Part shown: piece after piece, positions 1 to 11,900 of the stretch
How positions within the stretch are numbered: position 1 is the first letter of the stretch
Layout of the letters: each line of letters opens with the position of its first letter
From: Gloeophyllum trabeum ATCC 11539
Lineage: Eukaryota > Basidiomycota > Agaricomycetes > Gloeophyllales > Gloeophyllaceae
Direction of reading: 5' to 3'
DNA length: 64,000 bases
Assembly: GCF_000344685.1 (NCBI RefSeq)
Contig: NW_006920412.1
Location: 548,713-612,712 of the forward strand
Notes under the pieces: generated by a model
Seen by the model: only the letters and a program-made list of their open reading frames with translations
Told to the model about the DNA's origin: nothing
The model's database searches: none
Translations under genes and position numbers: made by a program

Positions 1-456
1 ATATTCAAGCTTTATTGTCCCTCAGGAGCACCACTAAATCGGAAATTTCATTTTGTTCAGCATGTATGCCCCAGACATACATAGATATCAAGGGAATGGA
101 CCATATTGGTCCCTTATATGTATTACAACTATACATCATCGGCGACGTAGAATATAATGACAATTTACTGAATTTTATACGATTTTATTCGAGGTGCTAC
201 ACACTACCTATTGCCGACGTCGTCGGGAACAGCGACAACCAGCGTCGGGCACGGCGGCACTGTGATGTCATCGTGTCGGTGGGCGCCATCAGTCCCCTTT
301 TGGCAGCTGTCTATTTTGGTACGTCGGTCCACGCGACGCTACGGCTGGGGCCAGTGCTACCGCCGGAGTCTTCTGGAGGCTCCGTACTCTACTACCCTAC
401 AAGGCTGGCGGTGTTCCCGGTGCTTCCGCCGGAGTTAGGAGAAACGTCTTTTGAGT

Positions 457-499
457 CTTATAAGCGTGGACGCGCTGCTCGATCGTCCACTCTTATAAG
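457..499. repeat. Inverted repeat, 16-bp arms, 11-nt loop
   Basis: The arms at 457-472 and 484-499 are reverse complements at 15 of 16 positions. Each arm carries CTTATAAG at its outer end and a GTGGACG-type sequence towards the loop. It could form a hairpin. It is not next to a recognisable gene, so a terminator role is not supported. Confidence 0.6.
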
Positions 500-3400
500 C
501 CTTGTTCTTTGGGAAGGTCAGGTGGGTTTTGAGCTTGCCGGACAGGGTGCTTCTTGCCGACCAACTGGAAATCAAAAGGCCGTCCATGGATGTAGCAGAG
601 GACAATCAGGCATTGTGGTGTTTCCGCGGTGTCCCCAGGTGTCAGGTCAACGACGTGCCCGGGTAGCACGGTATGCTCGTGGAGGAGACAACACGCGCGG
701 CACTAGTGTGCCAGGCCGCAGCGAGGACCACCCAGTGGCGTTTCTGGCAGGTGAACTAGAGAAGGATTCAATGCTGAATACTAATGGGCTATCCAATCTC
801 TTCGGTATCTCCGTATTACGCCCTACAAGCGTGGTGATCGATGCGACGAGCGGCTTCGATATATGAGACTGGCCTAGTAACATTGCCGGCGCACGCAAAG
901 AGCCATGAAACCCAGTTCCATTTCCTGGAGCGCCGCACAGTTTCACGCCGTATCTTCCCAAGCGGGGGGTCGTCGGGTATAAGGCGCGCCTCCATCCAAG
1001 GCAGGACGCAGCGTCTCACCGGCCGTATTCGGATCCCGAAAGTACCCCCGTCTTCCTGGTTCCTCTCTCCGATGCTGCCCGTGTCCATCGCGCCGGGGCA
1101 GAAGAGCGTCCTGGAATAGATAAGGTCGTGCGTTCCGAGTCCGGGCTTCGATTCGGATTGCGTAGTCCATGGCCAAGTCTATCTCCGTCTCGAGCGTGGA
1201 CTAGCCGCATAGTATGCATCTCGAGCTCGCTCGCCAGATCCAGAACATGCGCGGATCCAGAGGCCCAGGGAAGGCAACGACGTGGATCCTCGCGCCGAGC
1301 CATCTGAATCAGGCTTTCGTGATCGCTGCAATCACCGTCCACCTCCCGCCGGCTCGCGCTATCACGAGCAACTGTGAATGTAGCATTCATAGAGTTCAGA
1401 GCAATATCCAGACCGCTCCAGAGCACGGGCATTCAGACGTAGACGACATCAAGATTCAACATGGGAGAATCACCTGGCTGATACCGAGGAATCGACAGGA
1501 GGCACTAGCGAGCGGTGGGATCGTCCGCGCGTATATATGCCTGACCTTGCTCGGTCTGGATTGTATTGTATCCGCCAGAGCAGGAGTCTAGAGTTTGGAC
1601 GGAGGTACGTCGGGTCGGGGCTCGGAATGTCGCGTTTGTATACTGAACGCCGGGGGCAATAGAGTCGCGGTCAATGGAGTCAGGTACGGCCCGGTGCTGT
1701 ACTACTCGGATAGTACCTTTCGAGTGTATACGATCCCGTTTGGCACGCAGGCACTGAGGCACACAATGCTGGGACGTTTGGCGTGTACTTACGGTGAAAC
1801 CGTCATCTGCGCACCGACGTCTGACTAGCCATATCTGGCAGGCTGGTTGCCGCATCTGTCGAACCGCCGTCCCCGCTCGCAACCAATGGGAGTTCGGATT
1901 GATGGCGCTCTCGCCCGCCGCTGATCATGACAGTCCCCATCTGTCCGTGTCCGCATCACCGCCCGCCGACGCCCGACGCCCTTCCATTCCGATACTAGCG
2001 CGACAGATCACCTATCGCTGCCAGCTTCAAGCACCCGTCTTTCCATTACCCACTGGCACATTTCCCCGCCCGGCTATAAGTACACCGCGTCACCACCGCA
2101 ATTATTGTCAAATATCGGGGATGTGTGTCTCCGGGTGACAGATGTTATTGTGTTGTGCTTTTGCTCGCAGAGTGTGTACGTATCCGCTCAACAGTGCGCT
2201 CCGACAATCGCATTGACAAGTAGATCCTGGGATTGCTGACACTCGTACGTACTAATTGCTGTCGATACGGCGCATCAGCTGGTATGTCACTCGCTGGCTG
2301 CACACAGGTGTATACGCGGACCTCGACTAAGCTGATGCGCCCAGCGTCCAGTCGACGCCGGGTGACCTACAATATTCACAACGCGGAGACGGCCTGCTAA
2401 GTAGTTCGCGTTTGTGTTCATAACGCCGGGCCTTGATGCGCCGGTAGTTAGCTGTTGCTTTCTTGATCACACGAGTCGTATACTAGAATCACGACATAGA
2501 TGGTCTAACCACCCCTGCTTGGTACTTACTGTACATGTAAAGCTTAATAAGCCACATCGCACCACACTCGCGAAGTCGGTTCTGAAGATCTGAACGTTCA
2601 ATATTCAATCTTGATTGAGATTATAAAGTGATCAGTCAGCAATCGGCGTGAATCAGCGGTATGTAAGTAATCATTCGGTGTGGGTTGAGGGCGAGCGGTT
2701 TGTGAGCAACGAAGCAACCTTCACGAGGACACTCGTCCGCCAACAAACTGTACGCCCACTATCACGATCCACAGTCGCACGCTACACCCGTCTTCCAGCC
2801 AAAGCTCATTTGTATTTATAGCTCCAGACCAACAAGCGCCCCAGACCGCAGGACAACGTCAACTACAAATTCATTATCAGGCCCTGCAAATCAATCACCC
2901 AGCACAGTGCACAGCAGCCCCCCAGGCACACACCTGCCCGTCTATCATCACTTTGCAGTGCACACACCTACCCCGCATCAATGCCTTACTGTGCATGTAT
3001 ACCGGATTGGGCAGCCGCCTTGCCTGATAAGGATATTCTGTGATGGTGGAGTGATGCGGACGTGGATGGCGGGATGCTGAGACCGGCCAAGGCGGACGTT
3101 GGGGCGCTCGTGACTGGGAATGGTATACTGGATGTGATGCCAATGGGCAAAGACGGGGAAGGGCGGCTTGGTAACCAAGCGCGCGCTCGTGCTGGACAGC
3201 TTTCACAGCAAGTTGTGTGGGGAGGCCCTTGACGATGACACGCCGGGTTGGGTGTAACTGCGTGTTGACGTTTGCTGGAGGGTGGGTATCCCCGGTGGGA
3301 GGGGTTGACTCGAATATACTAGTAATCGGTACTACTACTACTACTGTAAATGAATGCGAAGGATACAAAGTCCGAGTGGCTCGCAGCCGCAGCTCATAGA

Positions 3401-4339
3401 ATCGAGCAGTCATACACGTATATATGATGGATACAGGGATCAAAGCGCGTTCGTAGGTTATCGGCATGGGCAACGAAGGCCCGTAGTCATCGCTGCGGCA
3501 TCATAGACGCCGGATGCGGGGGTTAATAATAGGGCACTACGTCAGCCGCGCGACGCGGGCTGCGATGGGTGCTGCGTGTCGCTATCGGCATCGAGGGCGT
3601 GGTCACCTGCGTCGGGTGTGGTTCCCAGTGTGGGCGAGGGGGCTGGACACACTGGTGCGGTGTGCAGCCTGAGCTGCAGACGACTACAAATACGACGGGC
3701 GAGGCGTAGAAGCAAAGGTGAAATCCTAATTCGGCAGAGCGAGGTCGGAAGGAGAGTCGGCGCGTATGGAGGGGGCCGGGCTGTTCGACGCGCTGTGAGT
3801 GGGTGGGAGGGATCGGATCGGGTGGGCGGGCGTGCCGGTGCGCGGGGTGCGTCAGTGGGCGGCAGGGTGGCGGCGGCGCCGAGGACGCTGATGAGCCGAG
3901 AGATGAATCATCTTCGCGGCGGGAGACGACTGTACTGGTGTATTCCACGTATTCCACGTCTCACTGGTGCTGCTGTATGTATGTGCAGTAGTTGCGCGAT
4001 TGCGTGGTGTGTCAGCGGTATGACGGGTCGGGCAGCCCGAGTTGGATCTGGATCGGGGAGCCAGGCACGTCCTGCCGAGAACGGGTGGCTGTGGATGGGG
4101 CGCCGGAAAAGGCAAGTGGCAGCTGAATCATTCCGTGAGTCAGTGGACGCGATACCGAATCCGAATGCACGTCCGACTGCCTGCCATGGCTTACGATTGC
4201 ACTCCGTCGGCGGTTATTTGTGATCCTGGCCCGCGCTGGTACATAATGCGCACCCATCGGCCCACGTCCCCTCCCGTCAACCGCACGCTCTCCCGTCTCT
4301 GCGCTTGGACACTGCTCTGCGCTTGGTTCTTTCACTGCC

Positions 4340-4346
4340 TATATAA
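4340..4346 (+). promoter_or_regulatory. TATA box of the cyclin gene
   Basis: TATATAA lies 36 nt before the chosen ATG. That spacing leaves only a very short leader, as is common in fungal genes. Confidence 0.5.
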
Positions 4347-4381
4347 TCCACTTGGCACTGCTCTTCACCACTACAACCACA

Positions 4382-5609
4382 ATGGTCGTCCTGCACTCTG
4401 TCCTCGCCCCGGCCCTGCCCATCAAGGCCGCCTCGCCCATCCACCCAGCCTCGCTCGTCCCCGCCGCCACCCACTCCGACGAGCTGCTCTCCCTCCTCAG
4501 CCTGCACCCCGCCTCCTCCCACCTCATTGGTACGCTTCTATCCCTGCATCGTCACACCATCGCTAATCATCTTATCCAGACCACCTAGTGGCGCTCACCA
4601 CGGACACTGTCACCTTTGCGCTCAGCCGCGCCCTGACCAACCCCGCCGCCGCCACCTTTCCCACCTTCGTCAAGCAGGTCATCCACCGCGCGAGCCTCGC
4701 CACCCCCGTCCTCCTCTCCGCCATGGTCTACATCGCCCGCGCCAAAAAGTACCTCAGCATCGCGCACGAGGAGTGGGCCCTCGAGCGCGTCTTCCTCGGC
4801 GCCGTCGTCGTCGCCTCAAAGGTGTGTCCCTCATTGCTTCCTGTCTCCATATCTGTAGATGGCTAATCCATCGTATCCTCCCGCAGTACCTGAACGACTC
4901 GTGCCTGAAGAACCACCACTGGAGCACCATCACGCAGACCTTCGGCACGCGCGACATCGGGCGCATCGAGCGCGAGTGGTGCGCCGTGCTCGACTTCGAG
5001 TTCGCCGTCTCCGAGGGCGACCTCATGGCCTTCTACCCCGCACTCGCGCCGTACCTGCCCTCCCGCCCCGCCTCCCCCGCCTCCGCCTCCGTGCCAGCCA
5101 AAGACAAGAAGACGCGCCGCAAGGAGAGCAGTCCGACGCCGTTCGAGTACGGCGCGTTCGACATCCTGCCCTCGGACGTGCACTCGCCGAGCAGCGACAG
5201 CGAGGGCAGCACGATGTTCGACGAGGAGGACCGGCGCAGCCCGTACACGCCCAGCACGTCGCCCTTCTCGCCGGGCCACCACAGCAGCCACAGCCACCAC
5301 GCGCACGCGCATCAGCACAAGAGGCGGCCGTCCGCGAGCGTGCCCGAGGACGTCGAGATGCACGACGACGACGCCGAGAGGGCCGAGCAGGAGCGCCGCG
5401 GGCGCCCGCGCGAGCAGACCAAGTCCGCGCTCACGCACCGCGCGACGGGCAAGTTCCAGATCGTCGCGGCCCACCCGCGCGCGCCCTCCGACGCGCCGCA
5501 GCGCCAGTCGCACCACTCTATGGCGAGCCTGCTGAAGGCGTTCCCGATGCCCCTCCCCGTGCGCAAGGTGTCGGGCCTGCGCCCGCGGATGCCGGTCAGG
5601 GTGTCGTGA
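4382..5609 (+). CDS. Pcl/Pho80-family cyclin
   Basis: This is a cyclin of the Pcl/Pho80 group, which partners and activates a Pho85-type cyclin-dependent kinase in cell-cycle or nutrient control. Exons are 4382-4529, 4580-4821 and 4887-5609, giving 370 residues. The cyclin box spans about residues 48-165. It contains the family pattern of a helix ending VYIARAKKYL, a segment FLGAVVVASKYLNDSCLKN, and a tryptophan before TITQTFGTRDIGRIERE. The C-terminal half is low-complexity (Ser, Pro, His, acidic patches) and looks disordered, with a basic end. Both introns are short GT-AG introns. The sequence fits Pcl1/2-like G1 cyclins better than mitotic B-type cyclins, but the exact subgroup is inference. 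Its base composition is very GC-rich, which produces long spurious open frames on the other strand. Confidence 0.85.
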
Positions 5610-6231
5610 TCCCCGCCGCGCACAACGATCTGTCCGTTGCCTTTGGGATGTCGGTGTGACCATGCTGTCCGCGCTCCCGCTTATACTTGAAGAACGAAGG
5701 AAGACGACCGGAGATGGTCGAGAAGAAGAAGAAGAAGAAGAAGAAGAAGAAGGGCACTTCGTGCCCGAGGAGGAAGAGAAGACCACGCTCACTTCGTTCG
5801 CGTTTCGACTACACTACACTACCCGCACCCGCGCCCCGGCGATGGTCATGGATCTACGAGACCTGCGCGCTGGGGCGCGCCCACACACTCGTTGGTTCCT
5901 GTTTCAACTCCCCTACGTTCGACAAGCAAAAATTGTCTGCTGCCGTTGGTTTTCTGGCAGGCCATGGGCTTTTGACGCATCCCGTCTCATCATTCCTCCT
6001 TTGCCTTCTGAGGAGGAAGTCGTTTGGTTTCGTAACTTATTTAATGTTCGCCTAGAACACGAAATATGTCTGGATTGGTTCAATAAATTATTACTTTCGT
6101 CTCTCTGCTCTTGCGTGCCAGTGCACCTGTCCTCCATCAACATTCAATCACTCGTGCTGCAGGTCGTGCCTTGGCTTATCCTCTCCCAGTCCACAGCGCG
6201 ATACCGATACGCGCTCGCAATCGCAATCTAA
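5610..6231. other. Intergenic, cyclin 3' flank
   Basis: Apart from the AAG microsatellite I see no gene here. The stretch is probably the 3' untranslated region of the cyclin followed by spacer up to the inverted-repeat element. Confidence 0.5.
5721..5753 (+). repeat. AAG trinucleotide microsatellite
   Basis: Eleven AAG/GAA units lie about 110 nt past the cyclin stop codon, probably in its 3' untranslated region. The lysine-rich frames across it are an artefact of the repeat. Confidence 0.8.
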
Positions 6232-6872
6232 TGTCGGAAATTTCCAAATCGCCTTACGAGGCCTTGCAAGGCTTCCCAATGCGGCAAGGGCGGACCGCCT
6301 TACGAAACATCAGTAAACCTTGCCATGGACCTTGCCATGGACCTTACCACGGCATTGCCACGGTCTTGCCGGGTGGCAGCACGGGGATATCAGCGGCTAG
6401 TCTGAGGACCTGTCGTGTATGGCATTACCAAAAATGGAATGCTGCACATGAGGATTCGAACCTGGACCCGTTCAAATATTGAATGCAATAGTACCTATGT
6501 AGTAAACAGACGCAATAACCGCTCTGCCAGAGAGCTGATACTAAACTTGATACTTAGTATAATATATCGTAATAGTGGTCGAGGACTTTCCACTCCCCAT
6601 GTTCCATGTCTGCATAGGAACAAATATATAAGTGATATAAGTAATATACAATATCAAGGAGACAACGAGCAAGACAGAAATGATGAAGAAAGCGAGAAAA
6701 CTGGTGCCTATAGTGAAAGTACCGGCCATGGGTGCCTTGCCATGCAACGATAGCCATCTGAGCCATGTCCCTCGCTTGCCATATAGGGACATGCGTGGGA
6801 AGGTCGTTACCATTGGCTGGCAAGGCCGTGGTAACGCCGGTCCCTTGGAAGGCAGTCTCCGAATTTCCGACA
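6232..6872. mobile_element. MITE-like element with terminal inverted repeats
   Basis: The ends are inverted copies. TGTCGGAAATT begins at 6232 and its exact reverse complement ends at 6872, giving a 641-bp unit. Just inside each end are further inverted relatives rich in CCTTGCCATGG and GGCAAGG motifs, at about 6250-6365 and 6727-6850. No transposase frame is present, so it would be non-autonomous. The flanking bases give no clear target-site duplication (CTAA on the left, AATAATAC on the right), so the superfamily is open. The middle carries tRNA-like Pol III boxes on the minus strand. It could instead be a chance hairpin region with a SINE inside, but the matching outer ends argue for one inserted unit. 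Confidence 0.55.
6452..6529 (-). promoter_or_regulatory. tRNA-like Pol III A and B boxes
   Basis: On the minus strand an A-box (TGGCAGAGCGG, 6529-6519) is followed by a perfect B-box (GGTTCGAATCC, 6462-6452). The D-arm folds (GCAG pairing with TTGC) and an anticodon-like stem with a TTACTAC loop can be drawn. The T-stem has two mismatches and the two acceptor strands do not pair. I therefore read it as a tRNA-derived module, as in SINEs, and not as a working tRNA gene. Confidence 0.5.
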
Positions 6873-8057
6873 AATAATACGTCTGTAGCAAACATAGAAC
6901 CAGACACCCCGATGCTGTACAGCGCGCGAGCCTGTGTTCTCTGAATCTGATTCGCAGCCTGAGTGGCGATCCACCCAACGGCCGTCCCCACTTCCGCAAC
7001 GTTAACGTTCTGCATAGAGTCGAACGTGAGGGGTCCGTCTATGCAGCGCTGACTTGGACTATCATGGCTACAGCATATATGGTGTGGGATTCAGAGGCTT
7101 GCGCCGGGACTGCGACTCGGGGAAAAGTTGGGGCTGCGCGCCGGATCTTGGTCCCTGGGTATGTACATGTAGTACGCAGGCATCATTATTCATTATTCAC
7201 GGTCAGAGGCGTGCGCCGACTCCGTGACACTGACAAGCAGGCGATCGGGAGGATGGAAGGGGTGATTACGCGTGTGGGGTGAGTCAGACATACAGTATAG
7301 ATCGACGTCGCAAGTACTTACGCCGAGATCTGACTCTGTCAATGACTGGTACTCAGTCACATGCGTACCATGGCCAGCATTATTCATGTCGTTCTTCCTG
7401 AATCCTGCAGGTTCCGGTGGCGCGCGTCGTTGGTCAGCCCATGCCAGTGGAGACGCGGGCCGTGACTCGGACGGCGTCGGTGATACATCGCATGGTCTTG
7501 GTCGGTCAGCACGAAGCTCGCGATTCGTGGCTTTGGATGCTGATGCGTACTAGTATGGATGGATGGAACGGGTGCGCCTGTCGCGGGCGAGGGAGACTTG
7601 TGCACTCGAATTGCTTGGGGTTCCGTCTAGAGTGACAGTAGTCGCTCAGCGAACCGCTCGACCTCCTTCACGCCTACCAGCCCCGAGGATTCCAGGTCGT
7701 GGCGGGAAGGCCAGATCGCACGGGTTCTCGTTGAAAACGGTATGTGTATCTTGCCCGGTACGCGCTCGCCGACTAGGACCCTCGCCCTTCCAACCACCGC
7801 GAGAGATCCAGTCCATGGGGGGTTAGAGACCGAGGGTTTGCAACACTCCATCGAGTAGATCGCTCTCCTAGGGTGGTCAGCGCATACAGGGTCCTGCCCT
7901 CCCTGATTCAGGTACTTGCATTGGCTGCAAATGTTTGCCTGAGACGCTATCCACAACCCACCCGGTACATCTGGGGGTAAAGGTCGCGGTACACTCACGC
8001 GTACATGGAGGCAGGATATCTGTGTATGTTCGCGTTCACCCCGTTTTTCGTCATCCA

Positions 8058-8101
8058 AGCCTCTGACAGTGTCTGCGGGAGCCTCTGACAGTGTCTGCGG
8101 G
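8058..8101 (+). repeat. Perfect 22-bp tandem duplication
   Basis: Two identical adjacent 22-nt copies, each beginning AGCCTCTGACAG, lie at 8058-8079 and 8080-8101. The lack of any divergence suggests a recent slippage event in non-coding DNA. Confidence 0.85.
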
Positions 8102-8193
8102 TGGATGAACGCGGATCGTTTCATGGGTTCTGGTCAGGCTATCCCTGTGTCTGCGCAGGAATGATTGGAACGATCATACCCTTTCCCCATTGT

Positions 8194-8205
8194 CTTATCT
8201 GATAA
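8194..8205. promoter_or_regulatory. Palindromic GATA-type site
   Basis: CTTATCTGATAA carries two GATA cores in inverted orientation around one central base. It is one of four near-identical copies in the first 19 kb. No gene start is close to this copy. Confidence 0.3.
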
Positions 8206-8299
8206 TCTGCACCCAGAGCCGACAGGAGGCTCGCGTTTCATCCCAACGTTTTTGTGCGCCATAGGCAATTCCGGTACAGAACAACGACAAAATCAGTGA

Positions 8300-8440
8300 A
8301 GGACTGCTGAACTCCTTCGCCCAGCTCACCGGGTACGCCGCCTTGTCCGCGTCGATGAAGGGAAAGTCAGCCTTATTCGCGACCGTGTCCGCCGCGGGCC
8401 GACGAGGATCTTCAGTATAGAGGGAAGACCGGCCTGCGCG
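8300..8440 (-). pseudogene. Fragment of an O-methyltransferase gene
   Basis: About 110-140 bases closely resemble the middle of the intact O-methyltransferase gene at 13458-14241, in the same orientation. Shared blocks include the sequence encoding the FIDADK segment and the downstream GPAADS segment. The copy has an internal deletion and frame-breaking changes, and neither the N-terminal nor the C-terminal part is present. It is a dead remnant of a duplication about 5 kb from its source. Confidence 0.7.
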
Positions 8441-8919
8441 TCATGATTCAAGAACTGTCTCGCTGAACAAGCTCTGGCTCACTCATCTGCGCCCAAAAAT
8501 GCCTGGTATTGGTCTGTAGTCGATGTACTCCCCCACCCCCCAAGCCCGTTTTCGTGCAACTCGCACTGGGATTCACCGTCTCCCGCACCCCACACACGAA
8601 GCAGGCTAGTGCGCCCGGTAGTCCTCCATGGTTCCATTTGCGTCCCCTTAATCCATTCATGGGTTCTGTCTAACGTTTAGTGTACCACACACCGCAAGGA
8701 TGTACCCTAAGTCCCGTCCCCCGGTGACCCTACACGTCCCCAGTCTTCCTCGAAGTGACGGCCAAGCATGCGGGAGGCAAAGATATCCATTCGAAAGCGA
8801 TTCAAAACAACGAGAGCAGCGTATAAAAGCATATAAACGGACGAGACATAGCACCAATTTCCATCATGACCGCCCTTCCCAGCACTCGCGTATCCAACGC
8901 CGATCGCGCTGCCCGCTCG

Positions 8920-11900
8920 CTAAATTTGTTGTTTCATGTTCCATCGCAGGCTAGGGTCGCTGTTCTTGTATTTGCGAATGAAATCGCCCTTGACCTCCTC
9001 CAGCTTTCTCCCCACTTCATCTGCGTACTCTGTGGCCAAGAGGCACAGAAAAGTGGCAAAGTGGAAGGCGCCAATGGGCGTAGCAATGTCGAAAGACCGC
9101 GCATTAGCTTCTAACATCTTGACATACTGCGCAGACGGCCAGCGTAGACAGGTCAGCTAGCCAGCACAATCATGACAAGGGGATATAAATACCCGAGTTA
9201 TCTTGCCGCGGGTGTCGGGCCCCGCTATGGTATCAGAGTGAGTGCATGTAACCACACCTAGGGACCCCTCCGCCACGAGTGCAAATACAGGGAAGTCCTC
9301 TATCCCAAGGGCAGAAAAGAACTTCGCAGTGGCAACACTATACATACGAGCCTGATTGACTCCTTTTGGGCTAAACTCGTCGGAAAGCTTTTTGTACTCC
9401 GCTACGAGTAAAGGAACATCCAATCCCCGCGCCGATGCTTGCTGTGCAGGATAGGATCGTTTCACGGGTGGTTGTGAAATGGACATACGTTCGAACACGG
9501 CTTCAATTCCTGATGTATATGCCGCCTCGTTTCGGGTGTAGGCAAAGAGGTCTGCCTGGACGTTGGGGCGCACCTCGCGCTGGAGAGCCTTGTCTGAACG
9601 AGCAGCGCGGGTTCGATCGGTAGAACTATTCTTCTCAGACTGCGACGGGCCCACCGCGGAATACTGAGAGTCAGCATTGCTGAGTGATCTTGCTCTGGTG
9701 CCGAGGTCTACGAGCTGAAAGTCTCTCATCGGAGGTGTATCTGCAGGAAGGAACTGCGGCAGATGAAGGATGGCGACAGCATCGCAAGTGCCAGTTAGCG
9801 GCTCCGAGTCAGCCTGCACCCTGGGGGACTTCTTTTGGTATGATGCAGGGATTGACAAGCCCAGGTAGTACTTGGAAAGTGTTTGCATCTGTTGCGACCG
9901 TTGGCCAGCCTCAGAATGTGACGCGTCAGAATAGAGCTTTGGAGCTCCTTCTTTGATAATTATCTCTTCAAAAGATGATTGTGCCGCAGTACATGCGCCA
10001 GCTAGGCCAGGTAGAACTTTGAAGCTGAGGAATGAAGACAATGCGTCTTTGTCGGGTGCGACTGCGGCTTCGTTCTTGGGCAGGTTAAGTCGACGTTCCA
10101 GGCTATTGAGAGATCAATCAAAGAAAGGAGGAGAGCATCATGCCAGCGTACTATTGCGCCACAGTATCATTCTTGGCTCTCATAAATTCAATCAGGAGAT
10201 TGTCCCATTCAGGCCTCACTTCTGCCTCGGGCACCTGTCGAGACTCGGCTTGATCGCGCCTATGTCTTGCTCGGAAGCAGGCTCGGAGAATAAGTGCCAG
10301 CTTAGCCTCAATCATCTTGGTGACTCTATTCGGCATAGGAGAGGGCGTAGGTGCTCGTCCATATTTAACATGCTCCTCACGGGCCTGATTGCTGCAGAAG
10401 AGCTCTCTTCTAAGTCCTTCTAAGTCTTCGCCCACAGACGGTAGGTTTTTCTGAGGATGAAGGTTGTAGCTGTGAGGCGGAAAGGGAGCTGCGGCACGAA
10501 CATACCAGGACTGTCCATTCTGCAGGCCAATAATACCTGGTGAATTTCTCATACATATTGACAGGAACGGAAGCGCTTTCATGCTGCAGAATGGGAAGAA
10601 ATGATGGCAGAGATAGGCGGTAAACGAGCCAGTCATCCATACGTCCCGTGTCTCCTGAACTTTCTTTTGGATTCGCCGCACATCTGGAGAGAGGTGAGTC
10701 AACCAACTTTCGTCCATTGTTCACACATACTCGGAGCAGGACAGCCGTTTCGGCTGTTGACTTCCAGATCCTGAAGCAGATGATGGTATTGCAGAATCAG
10801 GGTGCAATGACTCCGATTTAGAGGTGCCAGGTTTGGTCAACTGCAGCTCACTAACGACAATCAGCGAAGGGTATGGATTGCCGTATAGTACATACGGAGT
10901 GCGGGGGCTCGACCTTGAGGCAGAATCAGTAGAGGGTCATATGAGGCGGGACGCGACAACTACTCACTCTGTCTTTTTGTCGGACGCCGGGGGCATATCT
11001 TGAAGGAGAACACTATAACCGAAGGTATGAGGGGGGGGGGGGACCGCAGAACAATGACCCAGATAGATCAGTATAAGAGAAAGAATCATGACTTACCCTT
11101 CACCGCTTTCTAGTGCAATCGCAACCTGTTGGGCCCAGGCAGCAATGCTTTCCTCTGTTCTAGAACCATGCTCATTATTCACTATATTTAGTAAGTCCGA
11201 TCTCCACTGCAGGACCCTTCCATTCGTGATATCGTCTTGGACACGATGAGAAGCATCAGACAGTGCACATCCTATCTCAGACACGTGGTGACCCAAGGAC
11301 AAGAGAAACAGGCACAATTTCAAAGTCGAGCCTGGGTCACATAGGTCAAAGACGCTCGAAGAAGCATCGCACGGAGAACTTTGGAAGGCGATATGCACTC
11401 GAGGCTACAGGCAATTATGAGGAGCTTAACCAAGTAGGGAGAACAACAGCTTACCAAGACATCTTCCGATGAGCCCGAGTCGCCGTCTTCCAGCCAGCCA
11501 AATATGACTTGGATAGCGGCTCCGCCGGCAGGAAACGTGAGACCCACTACGGGTGCGTGGGTATGCCACACATGTCGCTGATACAGCGCGCTAGCCACGA
11601 GTCCGTAGATATCCTCCGGGCCAGCCATACAGATGACAGGGATTACCGGAGTATCGGTGAGAGCGGCACCAGGAAACAAGTGGATATCAAGGCTCCCGTC
11701 TGGACATCCGGCGTTGGCGCAATCCAGTGCTGCATCCTCTCCCACAGGACGGCTGTCCTTGTCGCCGGAGCCTCCACCAAAAGGGTCATACTCCACCGAT
11801 GGCATGTACGGCCTGTCGTAGTCAGAGGCATGCCAGCGGGCGCGAACCGGTTTCTCTGACACGCATTGCTGCCGAGAACCAGAAGCGTCACTGGCCTCGA

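Larger units (their letters stand above)
1..4381. other. Gene-free stretch upstream of the cyclin gene
   Basis: I see no convincing gene here. Open frames exist on both strands, the longest running from about position 15 to 866, but none shows a recognisable domain, a conserved splice pattern or a coherent protein composition. Several overlap in different frames, as expected by chance in sequence of this base composition. A short ACT triplet run lies near 3330 and an inverted repeat at 457-499. The last 50 bases are the cyclin promoter. A degraded element or a non-coding RNA could be hidden here; nothing in the sequence decides it. Confidence 0.5.
6873..8919. other. Gene-poor stretch with relics
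   Basis: No intact gene is supported. It contains a 22-nt tandem duplication, a palindromic GATA-type site at 8194-8205 and the O-methyltransferase relic at about 8300-8440. A short open frame on the minus strand (7015 to about 6873) ends against the inverted-repeat element and could be a truncated exon, but I do not recognise it. Confidence 0.45.

Noticed and set aside
15..866. A 283-codon open frame at the left edge
   Set aside because: It begins without an ATG in a sensible context and shows no domain, splice partners or family resemblance; a chance frame is as likely.
2895..4223. Several 140-215 codon frames on both strands
   Set aside because: Overlapping in different frames and low in complexity; none has features of a real protein.
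4863..5792. Long open frames on the minus strand across the cyclin gene
   Set aside because: They are shadows of a GC-rich coding region; they are Arg/Ala-rich with no domain, while the plus strand has a clear cyclin with consistent introns.
5656..6055. Lysine- or glutamate-rich proteins over the AAG repeat
   Set aside because: The composition comes entirely from the microsatellite in what is probably the cyclin 3' untranslated region.
6440..6540. Functional tRNA gene
   Set aside because: A and B boxes are good, but the acceptor strands do not pair and the T-stem has two mismatches, so I call it tRNA-derived only.
6873..7015. Minus-strand exon fragment cut by the inverted-repeat element
   Set aside because: The frame is protein-like but too short, and I could find neither its family nor the missing part on the other side of the element.
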